Assembly (NCBI RefSeq): GCF_900239345.1
Contig: NZ_OESZ01000047.1
Coordinates: forward strand, 1 to 64,000
Direction: 5' to 3'
Source: Tenacibaculum dicentrarchi
GTDB taxonomy: Bacteria > Bacteroidota > Bacteroidia > Flavobacteriales > Flavobacteriaceae
Length of the DNA stretch: 64,000 bases
Shown here: positions 44,109 to 52,670 of the stretch, piece by piece
Position numbering within the stretch: the first letter of the stretch is position 1
How the letters are laid out: each line of letters starts with the position of its first letter
Translations under genes and position numbers: made by a program
Notes under the pieces: model-generated
The model's input: the letters and a program-made list of their open reading frames with translations, nothing else
Database searches by the model: none
Told to the model about the DNA's origin: nothing

Positions 44109-45317
44109 ATGAATAGAGAAGCATTATTAAATTTAGCAAACAAATACGGTTCGCCGCTTTATGTATATGATACTGAAAAAATAATAAATCAATATAAAAA
44201 TATTACCACTGCTTTCTCTAAGGTTAAAAATTTAAAAATAAACTATGCCGTAAAAGCACTTTCTAACATCAATATTTTAAAGGTTTTTAAAACCTTAAAT
44301 AGTGGTTTAGATACTGTTTCTATTCAAGAAGTAAAACTAGGTTTACTTGCAGGGTTTTCTCCTAAAGATATTATTTATACACCAAATGGTGTTTCATTAC
44401 AAGAAATTGAAGAAGTTTCAAAATTAGGAATTCAAATTAATATTGATAACTTATCTATATTAGAATTATTTGGGCAGAAACACCCGAAAACTCCTGTTTG
44501 TATTCGTATAAATCCGCACATAATGGCGGGTGGAAATAGTAATATTTCTGTTGGGCATATTGATTCTAAATTCGGGATTTCAATTCATCAAGTACCGCAT
44601 ATAAAAAGAGTTGTTGAAAATACAGGCATGCGCATTAATGGTATTCACATGCACACAGGTTCTGATATTTTAGATATTGATACTTTTATTAGAGCTTCAG
44701 ATATTTTATTTGATGTTGCCCATCAATTTAATAATATTGATTTTATTGATTTCGGAAGTGGATTTAAAGTTCCTTACAAATCTGATGATATTTCTACTGA
44801 TATTGTTGAATTAGGTAAAAAATTATCTGAAAGATTTAATCAATTCTGCAAAAACTACGGTAAAAATGTAACTTTAATGTTTGAACCTGGTAAGTTTTTA
44901 GTTAGCGAATCAGGAAAGTTTTTAGCAAAAGTTAATGTAATTAAGCAAACTACATCAACTGTTTTTGCAGGAATTGATAGCGGAATGAATCATTTAATTC
45001 GTCCGATGCTTTATAATTCGTACCATACTATTGAAAACTTATCGAACCCTAAAGGAAGAGAACGTTTTTATAGTATTGTTGGATATATTTGTGAAACAGA
45101 TACTTTTGGTTCTAACAGACGTATTAATGAAATATCTGAAGAAGATGTTTTATGTTTCAGTAATGCTGGAGCTTATTGTTACTCAATGGCATCGAACTAT
45201 AACTCAAGATTTAAGCCTGCCGAAGTAATGATTTACAAAGGAAAAGACTACTTAATTAGAAAAAGAGAAACAATGGATGATATTCTTAGAAATCAAGAGA
45301 ATATTAAAATTGATTAA
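44109..45317 (+). CDS. lysA: Diaminopimelate decarboxylase
   Basis: 402 aa. Last step of lysine synthesis: PLP-dependent decarboxylation of meso-DAP. Fold-type III barrel with Schiff-base K49 in NYAVKALSN, MRINGIHMHTGSDI (~177), IDFGSGFKVPY (~215, PLP phosphate) and MFEPGKFL (~256). The C-terminal active-site Cys-Glu pair is in GYICETDTFG (~322). Normal length, no fused aspartokinase. Monocistronic with its own promoter and terminator. Confidence 0.95.
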   Translation: MNREALLNLANKYGSPLYVYDTEKIINQYKNITTAFSKVKNLKINYAVKALSNINILKVFKTLNSGLDTVSIQEVKLGLLAGFSPKDIIYTPNGVSLQEIEEVSKLGIQINIDNLSILELFGQKHPKTPVCIRINPHIMAGGNSNISVGHIDSKFGISIHQVPHIKRVVENTGMRINGIHMHTGSDILDIDTFIRASDILFDVAHQFNNIDFIDFGSGFKVPYKSDDISTDIVELGKKLSERFNQFCKNYGKNVTLMFEPGKFLVSESGKFLAKVNVIKQTTSTVFAGIDSGMNHLIRPMLYNSYHTIENLSNPKGRERFYSIVGYICETDTFGSNRRINEISEEDVLCFSNAGAYCYSMASNYNSRFKPAEVMIYKGKDYLIRKRETMDDILRNQENIKID

Positions 45318-45342
45318 TTACTTAATAAGAATTAAAAATACT

Positions 45343-45377
45343 TAAAACCTGAGCAATATTGTTCAGGTTTTTTTTAT
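45343..45377 (+). terminator. Terminator of lysA
   Basis: AAAACCTGA / TCAGGTTTT stem, extended inward by CAATATTG, then a T run. Confidence 0.88.
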
Positions 45378-45390
45378 GTTTTGTATTTAA

Positions 45391-45599
45391 AACCTGTTTA
45401 AATTTCTTCTGAAAAAAATTATAATAGAAAAATAAGTAATCAAATCCGTCAACCTGAATTTAGTTCAGGTTCACATCCTGATTTGTATCTTATTTGATGA
45501 ATTTTGATTGACTTTGAAGATAAAAAAGTTCTCGATACAATTTTTTTGAAAGAAAAAAATCACTCGAACTGACACTTTCTTTAATTTTTAAACAAACTC
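45391..45599. repeat. Composite repeat unit with GTTTAAATTT-type ends
   Basis: Left end AACCTGTTTAAATTTC, right end TTAATTTTTAAACAAACTC. Inside lie a family C half element (45448-45486, CGTCAACCTGAATTTAGTTC) and a family B half element (45528-45574, GTTCTCGATACAATT to CACTCGAACTGACA). Confidence 0.6.
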
Positions 45600-45634
45600 A
45601 TTAAATAAATACAAATTATAAAAAGAAACTAAAA

Positions 45635-45725
45635 CCCCTAGCCCCGATTGAAGCGTTTGTTTGAGCTCTTTTTTTGATTTTTCTTCAAAAAAAAGCGAGT
45701 GCGGAAAGCGGGAAATTGCTTCAAA
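45635..45725 (-). repeat. Dispersed repeat family A, copy 6
   Basis: Minus orientation, 77 nt past the rplI stop. TTGAAGC / GCTTCAA arms perfect, CCCG / CGGG conserved. Confidence 0.9.
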
Positions 45726-45744
45726 AAATAAAAATTTCAACTAA

Positions 45745-45779
45745 AAAAAATCCTACTCAAATAAATGAATAGGATTTTT
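45745..45779 (-). terminator. Terminator of the rpsF-rpsR-rplI operon
   Basis: AAAATCCTA / TAGGATTTT stem around a 14-nt loop, flanked by A and T runs, 23 nt past rplI. Confidence 0.85.
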
Positions 45780-45801
45780 ATATAGTTTTAATTTAAAATT
45801 C

Positions 45802-46251
45802 TTACTTTTCAGCAACAACCTCAAATACGATATCAGCAACAACAGCTCTGTGTAAACGTACAGCAGCGTTATATTTACCTAATCTTTTTACACTACCTCC
45901 AGTAACTTTGATAAATTTCTTATCAATAACAGTACCAGCTTTAGCTAAAGCTTCAGCAACATTAATGTTGTTTACTGAACCAAATAACTTATCACCAGAA
46001 CCTACTTTAGAAGTAATTTTGATTTCATATCCTTTAACAGTTTCAGCTACAGCAGTAGCTTCTTCTACTAATTTAGCTTCTTTAAAAGCACGTTGCTTTA
46101 AGTTTTCAGCTAATACTTTTTTAGCTGAAGAAGTAGCTAATATTGCATATCCTTTAGGAATTAGGCTATTACGACCATAACCATTCTTAACAGTTACAAC
46201 ATCGTCTTTAAAACCTAAATTTTCTACGTCTTGTTTTAGTATCAATTCCAT
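45802..46251 (-). CDS. rplI: 50S ribosomal protein L9
   Basis: 149 aa, normal length. N-terminal LILKQDVENLGFKDDVVTVKNGYGRN (in pieces, 3-28) is the diagnostic L9 start. A long central helix and a C-terminal rRNA-binding domain with GSGDKLFGSVNN (~84) follow. Third gene of the rpsF-rpsR-rplI operon, 15 bp after rpsR, as in most bacteria. Confidence 0.97.
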   Translation of the reverse strand: MELILKQDVENLGFKDDVVTVKNGYGRNSLIPKGYAILATSSAKKVLAENLKQRAFKEAKLVEEATAVAETVKGYEIKITSKVGSGDKLFGSVNNINVAEALAKAGTVIDKKFIKVTGGSVKRLGKYNAAVRLHRAVVADIVFEVVAEK

Positions 46252-46266
46252 GTTTCTACTTCTTTA

Positions 46267-46569
46267 TTATTTTAATAAATCACCAACGTATGGCATTAAA
46301 GCTAAGTGACGAGATCTTTTGATAGCCTGAGCCACTTTACGTTGATACTTTAATGATGTTCCTGTTAAACGTCTTGGTAAAATTTTACCTTGTTCGTTTA
46401 CTAAATACATTAAGAAGTCAGCATCTTTATAATCGATGTATTTAAAACCGTTCTTTTTAAAACGACAGTATTTTGCTTCTTTTTTTGTTTCAATATCAAG
46501 CGGAGTTAAGTAACGTACTTCACCTTGCTTACTTCCTTTTGCTTGTTGATCTATAGTTGTTGACGCCAT
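46267..46569 (-). CDS. rpsR: 30S ribosomal protein S18
   Basis: 100 aa. [20 protein letters not shown] (34-53) and [20 protein letters not shown] (66-85) are typical of S18, and [10 protein letters not shown] closes it. The N-terminal ~25 residues are the extension usual in Bacteroidota. Three bp after rpsF; binds the 30S platform next to S6. Confidence 0.97.
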   Translation of the reverse strand: MASTTIDQQAKGSKQGEVRYLTPLDIETKKEAKYCRFKKNGFKYIDYKDADFLMYLVNEQGKILPRRLTGTSLKYQRKVAQAIKRSRHLALMPYVGDLLK

Positions 46570-46572
46570 TTC

Positions 46573-46914
46573 TTACTTTTTTGCAGATTTAACACGTTCT
46601 CTTCTCTTTTCAGCCCACGCTTCAGCATGCTTGTCTAACTTTACAGTTAAATAACGCATAACGCTATCATCTCTTCTAAATTCTAATTCAAAAGGAGCAA
46701 TAGCATCTCCAGCTACTTTGTAGTCTAATAAGTGGTAAAATCCACTTTTTTTCTTTTCAATTGGGTACGCTAATTTTTTTAAGCCCCAATCTTCTTTAGA
46801 AATCATTTCTGCACCTTTAGAAAGTAAATAGTCCTCAAACTTTTTTACTGTCTCCTTTACCTGAGTTTCAGATAAAACGGGATTCAAAATGAAAACAGTT
46901 TCGTAATGATTCAT
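46573..46914 (-). CDS. rpsF: 30S ribosomal protein S6
   Basis: 113 aa from the ATG at 46914 (MNHYETVFILNPVLSE), the normal S6 start. The frame is open to a TTG at 46947, but that TTG is the end of the -7 box TAAATTTG (46945-46952), so the extra 11 residues are not translated. WGLKKLAYPIEKKKSGFYHL (~50-69) and ELEFRRDDSVMRYLTVKLD (~78) complete the family pattern. First gene of the operon. No priB/ssb gene lies between rpsF and rpsR. Confidence 0.97.
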   Translation of the reverse strand: MNHYETVFILNPVLSETQVKETVKKFEDYLLSKGAEMISKEDWGLKKLAYPIEKKKSGFYHLLDYKVAGDAIAPFELEFRRDDSVMRYLTVKLDKHAEAWAEKRRERVKSAKK

Positions 46915-46944
46915 AATTGAATTGTTTAAATTTTTATAAGTCTG

Positions 46945-46952
46945 CAAATTTA
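46945..46952 (-). promoter_or_regulatory. -7 box (TAAATTTG) of the rpsF operon
   Basis: Perfect TAnnTTTG on the minus strand, 30 nt before the S6 ATG. Its TTG is in frame with rpsF. Confidence 0.7.
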
Positions 46953-46993
46953 CTGTTTTTTAATTAATTTGACAAACTCTTATTCATAAAAAC

Positions 46994-48412
46994 TTAAGAT
47001 TTAAATTTTCTAAATGAAACTATAATTTCATAAATACCTATTGATAAAAATATTTTACCCAAAATAAAAGGCAACCAAGACCAACCTATTACAAACGTTT
47101 TATCTATTAAAGGATTGTAAAAATTTGTAGGAATTAAAAATTTTGTAAACCCATTCATAAAAAAACATAGCTCAGAAAAATCAAAATTCCCAAACCCGAA
47201 ATCACCAACACTTGCCCAAAAGAAAAGAGCGTAAAAAATAAAGCTACCTAATAATGATACTAGTAAAGCTCTAAACCAATTTGTTCCATTCTTAGAAAAC
47301 CAATATCCAACATCAAGAATAAAAACATCTATATTGTTATAACAATATTTTTTATCTTTTTTAAGTTCTTTTCTATAAGCATTAATTTCAGATGCTTTAA
47401 ATTTATCTAAATCGATTTTATTATTACTCCGTTGAAGTTCATGTTTAATATTTCTTAATGTTTTTCTATCACAATTTTCGATATCTGAAATTAAAATATC
47501 ATCAAAATAGGCCGTTTTATCGAAACTTGTTCTATCAATAATAACATTATAAAACTCTGTGTCTTGAAAAGAACAGATATCATTAAAAGTTGTTTCTTCT
47601 AACTTTAAAGATTTAAAACTTGAATTATTAAATCTTGTAGATTTTTTAAAATCACAATTTTGAATAATTAAATCAGTATTCAAAGCTTTCCAATTTGATA
47701 AGTAACTTTTCCCTTTAAAAGTATTATCTAAAAATTTCATTTGACAGTTTTCTTCTTCCTCTGAAAATTTATTTTCATAAAAATTAAATTTTTGGAAAGT
47801 AACATTTGTAATATCTAAATTATTTTTTATTTCATTTTTATTAAAATTAAAAACATTAGAACATGTTAAATTTGAAATACTAGCACTATTAAAAGTTGAA
47901 TCTAAAATTTCTACTTTACCTTTAAAATCGGTATTATTAATTGATAATTTTGTAATACTATTTTTATTGATAGTGAATTTTTTAATAATTTCAGATCTAT
48001 GAATATTTAAAGTTTCAATTTTACACTCTTGGTTAAAAGAAAGAAGATATAAATTACAACCGCTAAAGCTTAAATTATTTTTAATATTAATTTCACCTCC
48101 AAAAGAAACATTGTTAAATTTCTTGCAAGAAATAAATTCTAATGAATCATTATTGAAAGTACAATCAATAAAAATTATTGTAGAATCTTTATCATTTTTT
48201 GACTTAAAATTCACAAACTGAATACTTGAACCAAAAAAATGACAATTATTAAAACCAATTGTATTAAAATCTGAATATCTAATATCAGAAGAACCGTCAA
48301 GATTTATTCTTTTATCTGAAATTATACCGTTATTTTTAATTCGATCTTTATCTTCAATTAAATATATATTTTCAATTAACTCTTTCAGTCTAGAACCATC
48401 AATAGTTTCCAT
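46994..48412 (-). CDS. Pentapeptide-repeat-like protein with C-terminal membrane helices
   Basis: 472 aa. Residues ~30-300 are a beta-solenoid-like series rich in short N/D/S/F units, for example IRYSDFNTIGFNNCHFFGSS, SFSGCNLYLLSF, LTCSNVFNFNKN and KKSTRFNNSSFKSLKLEE. They look like degenerate pentapeptide repeats. A charged linker (~315-360) with a Lys/Arg-rich stretch leads to two or three membrane helices (~375-400, ~440-465). No signal peptide, so the solenoid is probably cytosolic on a membrane anchor. Not a family I can name. Located between rpsF and the Rel/SpoT gene, divergent from the latter. Confidence 0.75.
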   Translation of the reverse strand: METIDGSRLKELIENIYLIEDKDRIKNNGIISDKRINLDGSSDIRYSDFNTIGFNNCHFFGSSIQFVNFKSKNDKDSTIIFIDCTFNNDSLEFISCKKFNNVSFGGEINIKNNLSFSGCNLYLLSFNQECKIETLNIHRSEIIKKFTINKNSITKLSINNTDFKGKVEILDSTFNSASISNLTCSNVFNFNKNEIKNNLDITNVTFQKFNFYENKFSEEEENCQMKFLDNTFKGKSYLSNWKALNTDLIIQNCDFKKSTRFNNSSFKSLKLEETTFNDICSFQDTEFYNVIIDRTSFDKTAYFDDILISDIENCDRKTLRNIKHELQRSNNKIDLDKFKASEINAYRKELKKDKKYCYNNIDVFILDVGYWFSKNGTNWFRALLVSLLGSFIFYALFFWASVGDFGFGNFDFSELCFFMNGFTKFLIPTNFYNPLIDKTFVIGWSWLPFILGKIFLSIGIYEIIVSFRKFKS

Positions 48413-48558
48413 ATTTTTAAATTTCTTTAGCTTTTTATTGTAAAAATAGCCTTTTTTTTCATTTTTAAATTGATGCTAAACATTTACCTTAAAAACTTGC
48501 TCAATAAAATTCTTTATACTATTTTTATTATGAAACAGAGAACAAAAGATTTAAACGT

Positions 48559-50775
48559 ATGAGTTATAATGCAACGATAGAAGAAGAAAACAAAGAAATA
48601 GCCCACAGGTATAAAAATTTATTACAAGGAACGTATCAAACATTATCTGAAAACGATAAAAAATTAATTCGTAAAGCTTTTGATATTGCTGTTGAAGCAC
48701 ACTCAAAACAACGTAGAAAAACAGGTGAACCATATATTTACCATCCAATAGCGGTGGCTAAAATTGTTGCTGATGAAATTGGTTTAGGTGCTACTTCAAT
48801 TGCTGCCGCACTTCTTCATGATGTTGTAGAAGATACCCATTATACCATTGACGATATGGAACGTTTGTTTGGCGAAAATATCGCCCGTATTGTTAGCGGA
48901 CTTACCAAAATATCTAATTTAAAAAAGGAACAAGATTATTCTATACAGGCAGAAAATTTTAGAAAAATGCTCCTTACTTTGCACGATGATGTACGTGTAA
49001 TTTTAATCAAAATTGCCGACCGCCTGCACAATATGCAAACCATGGATGCAATGCCTGGTTATAAACAGGTTAAAATTGCTTCGGAAACATTATATATTTA
49101 TGCCCCTTTAGCACATCGTTTAGGGTTGTATAATATTAAAACCGAACTAGAAGATTTAGGTTTAAAATATACTGAGCCTGAAGTTTACAACAGTATTTTA
49201 CTTAAAATTAAAGACAGTAAAGAAGAGCAACAAAAATATATTGATACTTTTACAGGAACCTTAAAAGAGTCATTAAATAAAGAAGGTTTTAACTACACAA
49301 TTAAAGGACGTTTTAAATCTATTTATTCTATCCGAAGAAAAATGCGAAAGCAAAATGTAACCTTCGAAGAAGTATATGATAAATTTGCTATTCGTATTAT
49401 TTATGAACCTACTTCTACGGATGAAAAATTTGATGCTTGGAAAATATATTCTATTGCAACTGATTTCTTTAAACCTAACCCCGCTCGTTTACGTGATTGG
49501 ATTTCACAACCAAAATCAACAGGTTACGAAGCCCTTCATATTACCGTTATGGGACCGCAAGCTAGATGGGTAGAGGTGCAAATTCGTTCTCAAAGAATGG
49601 ATGAAATTGCCGAAAAAGGATATGCAGCACATTTTAAATACAAGCAAGGTGCTGCAAAAGAAAATGGACTTGACGGATGGTTAAATCGTTTAAAAGAAAC
49701 ACTAGAAAATCAAAGTATTAACGCAGTCGATTTTGTAGAAGACTTTAAACTAAACTTATACGCTAAAGAAATATATGTTTTTACCCCAAAAGGTGATTTA
49801 AAATCACTACCAAAAAAAGCATCAGCATTAGATTTTGCCTTTGCCGTACATACCGATGTTGGTTTAAAATGCCGTGGCGCAAAAGTAAACGGAAAATTAG
49901 TTCCTTTAAGTCACATTCTTAAAAGTGGTGACCAGGTAGAGGTTCAAACCGCTACCAATAATAAACCCAATGTTCGCTGGTTAGATTTTGTAATTACCGC
50001 CAGAGCACGTACTAAAATTAAATCGGCATTAAAAGCAGAAGAAAAAATTATTGCCGAAGAAGGAAAAGCTATTTTATTTAGAAAATTACGTCATTTAAAA
50101 CTAGGGTCTGGCGAAAAAATAATTAACGAACTTGCTAATTATTTCGAATTAAAAACAAGTTTCGACTTATTTTTTAGAGTAGGTAACGGCGCTATTGATA
50201 ACGCAAAATTAAAAGAATTTGTTGCGCAAAGAAGTGGGCTTATTATGGGCTTTATTAAAAATACTTTTCGTCGTACTCCTACTAAAGATATTTCTGAAAA
50301 AGAAGAAGTTAACCATAAATATGATGCACTTGTATTTGGTAAAGATGAACAAACTCTTGATTATACCTTAGCTAAATGTTGCACCCCTATTGCTGGAGAT
50401 AAAGTTTTTGCCTTTACAACAATAAATGAAGGACTTAAAATTCATAAAAACAACTGCCCAAATGCAATTTCTTTACAATCAAATTACGCATACCGAATTA
50501 TGTCAGCAAAATGGATTGATTCAACTAAAGAAGAATTTACCGCTATTTTGCACCTGTCAGGAATTGATAATAAAGGAATAATAAACGATATAACCCGTAT
50601 TATTTCTAATAGTATGGATGTTTTTATACATAGCATTAATTTTACTGGATCTGAAGGTGTTTTTGACGGGAAAATTTCGTTAAGTATCAAGAATAAAGTA
50701 CAGTTAAATAAAATAATTGACGCGATGAAAAAAATAGAAGGGATACAAAAAGTAGCACGTGTTAACACATTATAA
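48559..50775 (+). CDS. Bifunctional (p)ppGpp synthetase/hydrolase, RelA/SpoT family
   Basis: 738 aa, full-length long RSH protein. HD hydrolase domain (~35-190) with H62, H87-D88 and E91-D92, so hydrolase residues are intact. Synthetase domain (~245-370) has GRFKSIYSIRRKM and DKFAIRIIYE. TGS domain (~405-465) has VFTPKGDLKSLPKKASALDFAFAVHTDVG in part, and an ACT domain forms the last ~75 residues. Both activities are expected; it sets the stringent-response alarmone level. 74 bp upstream of the Fur-like gene, same strand. Confidence 0.95.
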   Translation: MSYNATIEEENKEIAHRYKNLLQGTYQTLSENDKKLIRKAFDIAVEAHSKQRRKTGEPYIYHPIAVAKIVADEIGLGATSIAAALLHDVVEDTHYTIDDMERLFGENIARIVSGLTKISNLKKEQDYSIQAENFRKMLLTLHDDVRVILIKIADRLHNMQTMDAMPGYKQVKIASETLYIYAPLAHRLGLYNIKTELEDLGLKYTEPEVYNSILLKIKDSKEEQQKYIDTFTGTLKESLNKEGFNYTIKGRFKSIYSIRRKMRKQNVTFEEVYDKFAIRIIYEPTSTDEKFDAWKIYSIATDFFKPNPARLRDWISQPKSTGYEALHITVMGPQARWVEVQIRSQRMDEIAEKGYAAHFKYKQGAAKENGLDGWLNRLKETLENQSINAVDFVEDFKLNLYAKEIYVFTPKGDLKSLPKKASALDFAFAVHTDVGLKCRGAKVNGKLVPLSHILKSGDQVEVQTATNNKPNVRWLDFVITARARTKIKSALKAEEKIIAEEGKAILFRKLRHLKLGSGEKIINELANYFELKTSFDLFFRVGNGAIDNAKLKEFVAQRSGLIMGFIKNTFRRTPTKDISEKEEVNHKYDALVFGKDEQTLDYTLAKCCTPIAGDKVFAFTTINEGLKIHKNNCPNAISLQSNYAYRIMSAKWIDSTKEEFTAILHLSGIDNKGIINDITRIISNSMDVFIHSINFTGSEGVFDGKISLSIKNKVQLNKIIDAMKKIEGIQKVARVNTL

Positions 50776-50817
50776 TATCATTTTTAAGATACTGCTTTTT
50801 TTATCAATAAATAACTG

Positions 50818-50825
50818 TAAATTTG
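50818..50825 (+). promoter_or_regulatory. -7 box (TAAATTTG) of the Fur-like gene
   Basis: Perfect TAnnTTTG, 24 nt before the ATG at 50850. Its TTG (50823) is in frame and mimics a start. Confidence 0.65.
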
Positions 50826-50849
50826 TCCGTCCGTAAATTTTTAAAAAAA

Positions 50850-51299
50850 ATGAGTAGTTCAATCGAAAATCAAGAAGTTGTAAAAAAAGTTTTCACTACT
50901 TTTTTAGAAGAAAACAAGCATCGTAAAACACCAGAGCGTTACGCTATTTTACAAGAAATATATGTTGCGGAAGAACATTTTGATATAGAGTCACTTTATA
51001 TCAAAATGAAAAATAAAAATTATCGTGTAAGTAGGGCTACGCTTTACAACACGATAGATTTACTTTTAGACTGTGGATTGGTTCGTAAACATCAGTTTGA
51101 TGGGCAATCAATGGCACGTTATGAAAAAAGTTACTTCGATAAAAATCACGATCATTTAATTATGACAGATTCTGGCGAAGTAAAAGAATTTTGTGACCCT
51201 AGAATTCAAATTATCAAAAAAACAATAGAAGAAGTTTTTGATATTGATATTCACAACCACTCTCTTTATTTCTACGGAACAAAAAGAAAAAAACAATAA
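50850..51299 (+). CDS. Fur-family transcriptional regulator without CxxC zinc pairs
   Basis: 149 aa from the ATG at 50850 ([11 protein letters not shown]). Winged-helix domain (~15-90) with [26 protein letters not shown] and [23 protein letters not shown], the Fur recognition helix. The dimerisation domain has [24 protein letters not shown], where most Fur proteins have HHHxxCxxCG. Both CxxC pairs of structural-zinc Fur proteins are missing (only single Cys remain). The regulated metal or signal (Fur, Zur, PerR type) cannot be told. 29 bp before purA, possibly one transcript. Confidence 0.85.
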   Translation: MSSSIENQEVVKKVFTTFLEENKHRKTPERYAILQEIYVAEEHFDIESLYIKMKNKNYRVSRATLYNTIDLLLDCGLVRKHQFDGQSMARYEKSYFDKNHDHLIMTDSGEVKEFCDPRIQIIKKTIEEVFDIDIHNHSLYFYGTKRKKQ

Positions 51300-51328
51300 C
51301 AACACAAATACACTTAATAACACACTAA

Positions 51329-52600
51329 ATGGCAGTAGATTTATTACTCGGATTACAATGGGGAGACGAGGGAAAAGGTAAAATCGTAGATGTTTTAACA
51401 AGAGATTACGATATTATTGCAAGATTTCAAGGAGGACCAAATGCAGGACATACCTTAATCTTTGATGGTAACAAACATGTTTTACACACAATTCCTTCAG
51501 GGATTTTTCATAAAACCGCTTTAAATGTAGTAGGTAACGGTGTTGTAATTGACCCTGTTATCTTTAAAAAAGAATTAGAAAATTTAGACGTACATAACAT
51601 CGATTATACCTCTAAATTATTAATTTCTAGAAAAGCTCACTTAATTTTACCTACCCACAGATTATTAGACGCAGCGTCTGAAACATCTAAAGGAAAAGCG
51701 AAAATTGGTTCTACTTTAAAAGGAATTGGTCCTACTTACATGGACAAAACCGGTAGAAACGGAATGCGTGTTGGTGATTTAGAGTTAGATAACTGGAAAG
51801 ATAAGTACAGAGCTTTAACCAAAAAGCATTTAAGTATGCTTAGCTTTTTTGATGTTCAAGTAGAGTATGATTTAGACGAATTAGAAGCTGAATTTGACTT
51901 AGGTATTGAAAAATTAAGAACATTACAGTTTATTGATTCTGAAGAGTATTTAAACAGTGCAATTAAAGCTGGAAAAACAATTTTAGCTGAAGGAGCGCAA
52001 GGTTCTTTATTAGATATTGACTTTGGAACCTATCCGTTTGTAACCTCTTCTAATACAACTGCCGCTGGTGCTTGTACTGGTTTAGGAATTGCTCCTAACA
52101 GAATTGGAGATGTATTCGGAATATTCAAAGCCTACACAACTCGTGTTGGTTCTGGTCCTTTCCCTACTGAATTATTCGATGAAGATGGTGCTGAAATGGC
52201 TAAAGTTGGGCATGAATTTGGAGCTACAACTGGTCGTGCAAGACGCTGCGGATGGTTAGATTTAGTTGCCTTAAAATATGCAGTTGATGTAAATGGAGTT
52301 ACCAAGTTAATGATGATGAAAGGAGATGTTCTTTCAGGATTTGACACTTTAAAAATCTGTACTTCATATAATTATAAAGGCGAAGAAATTACACATTTGC
52401 CTTATAATATTGAACCTGAAAATGTAACTGTAAACTATACAGAATTCAAAGGATGGGAAGATGATTTAACAAAAATGACAACGGCTGACCAGTTACCTAA
52501 AAACTTATTAGACTATGTTGCTTTTATTGAAAAAGAAACAGGTGTTTCAATAACAATTGTATCTGTAGGTCCAGACAGAATGCAAACAATTAATAGATAA
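51329..52600 (+). CDS. purA: Adenylosuccinate synthetase
   Basis: 423 aa. GTP-dependent joining of IMP and aspartate in AMP synthesis. LLGLQWGDEGKGK (5-17) contains the catalytic Asp and P-loop, and PNAGHTLIFDG (~38) the catalytic His. TLKGIGPTYMDKTGRNGMR (~129), AEGAQGSLLDIDFGTYPFVTSSN (~218) and TTGRARRCGWLDLVALKYA (~298) complete the family. Normal length. Follows the Fur-like gene by 29 bp, an arrangement I have the impression is common in Flavobacteriaceae. Strong terminator after it. Confidence 0.97.
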   Translation: MAVDLLLGLQWGDEGKGKIVDVLTRDYDIIARFQGGPNAGHTLIFDGNKHVLHTIPSGIFHKTALNVVGNGVVIDPVIFKKELENLDVHNIDYTSKLLISRKAHLILPTHRLLDAASETSKGKAKIGSTLKGIGPTYMDKTGRNGMRVGDLELDNWKDKYRALTKKHLSMLSFFDVQVEYDLDELEAEFDLGIEKLRTLQFIDSEEYLNSAIKAGKTILAEGAQGSLLDIDFGTYPFVTSSNTTAAGACTGLGIAPNRIGDVFGIFKAYTTRVGSGPFPTELFDEDGAEMAKVGHEFGATTGRARRCGWLDLVALKYAVDVNGVTKLMMMKGDVLSGFDTLKICTSYNYKGEEITHLPYNIEPENVTVNYTEFKGWEDDLTKMTTADQLPKNLLDYVAFIEKETGVSITIVSVGPDRMQTINR

Positions 52601-52620
52601 ATTTATTTCTATTTTACATA

Positions 52621-52658
52621 AAAAGCCTTCATCAAAAAAGATAAAGGCTTTTTTTTAT
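52621..52658 (+). terminator. Terminator of purA
   Basis: AAAAGCCTT-ATC / GAT-AAGGCTTTT stem, A-rich loop, T run. Also lies past the decarboxylase gene from the other side. Confidence 0.88.
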
Positions 52659-52670
52659 ATGTATTAAAAA

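Larger units (their letters stand above)
45318..45801. other. Repeat cluster between lysA and rplI
   Basis: Holds the lysA terminator (45343-45377), a composite unit bounded by GTTTAAATTT-type ends (45391-45599) with half elements of families C and B, family A copy 6 (45635-45725) and the rplI terminator (45745-45779). No coding potential seen. Confidence 0.8.
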
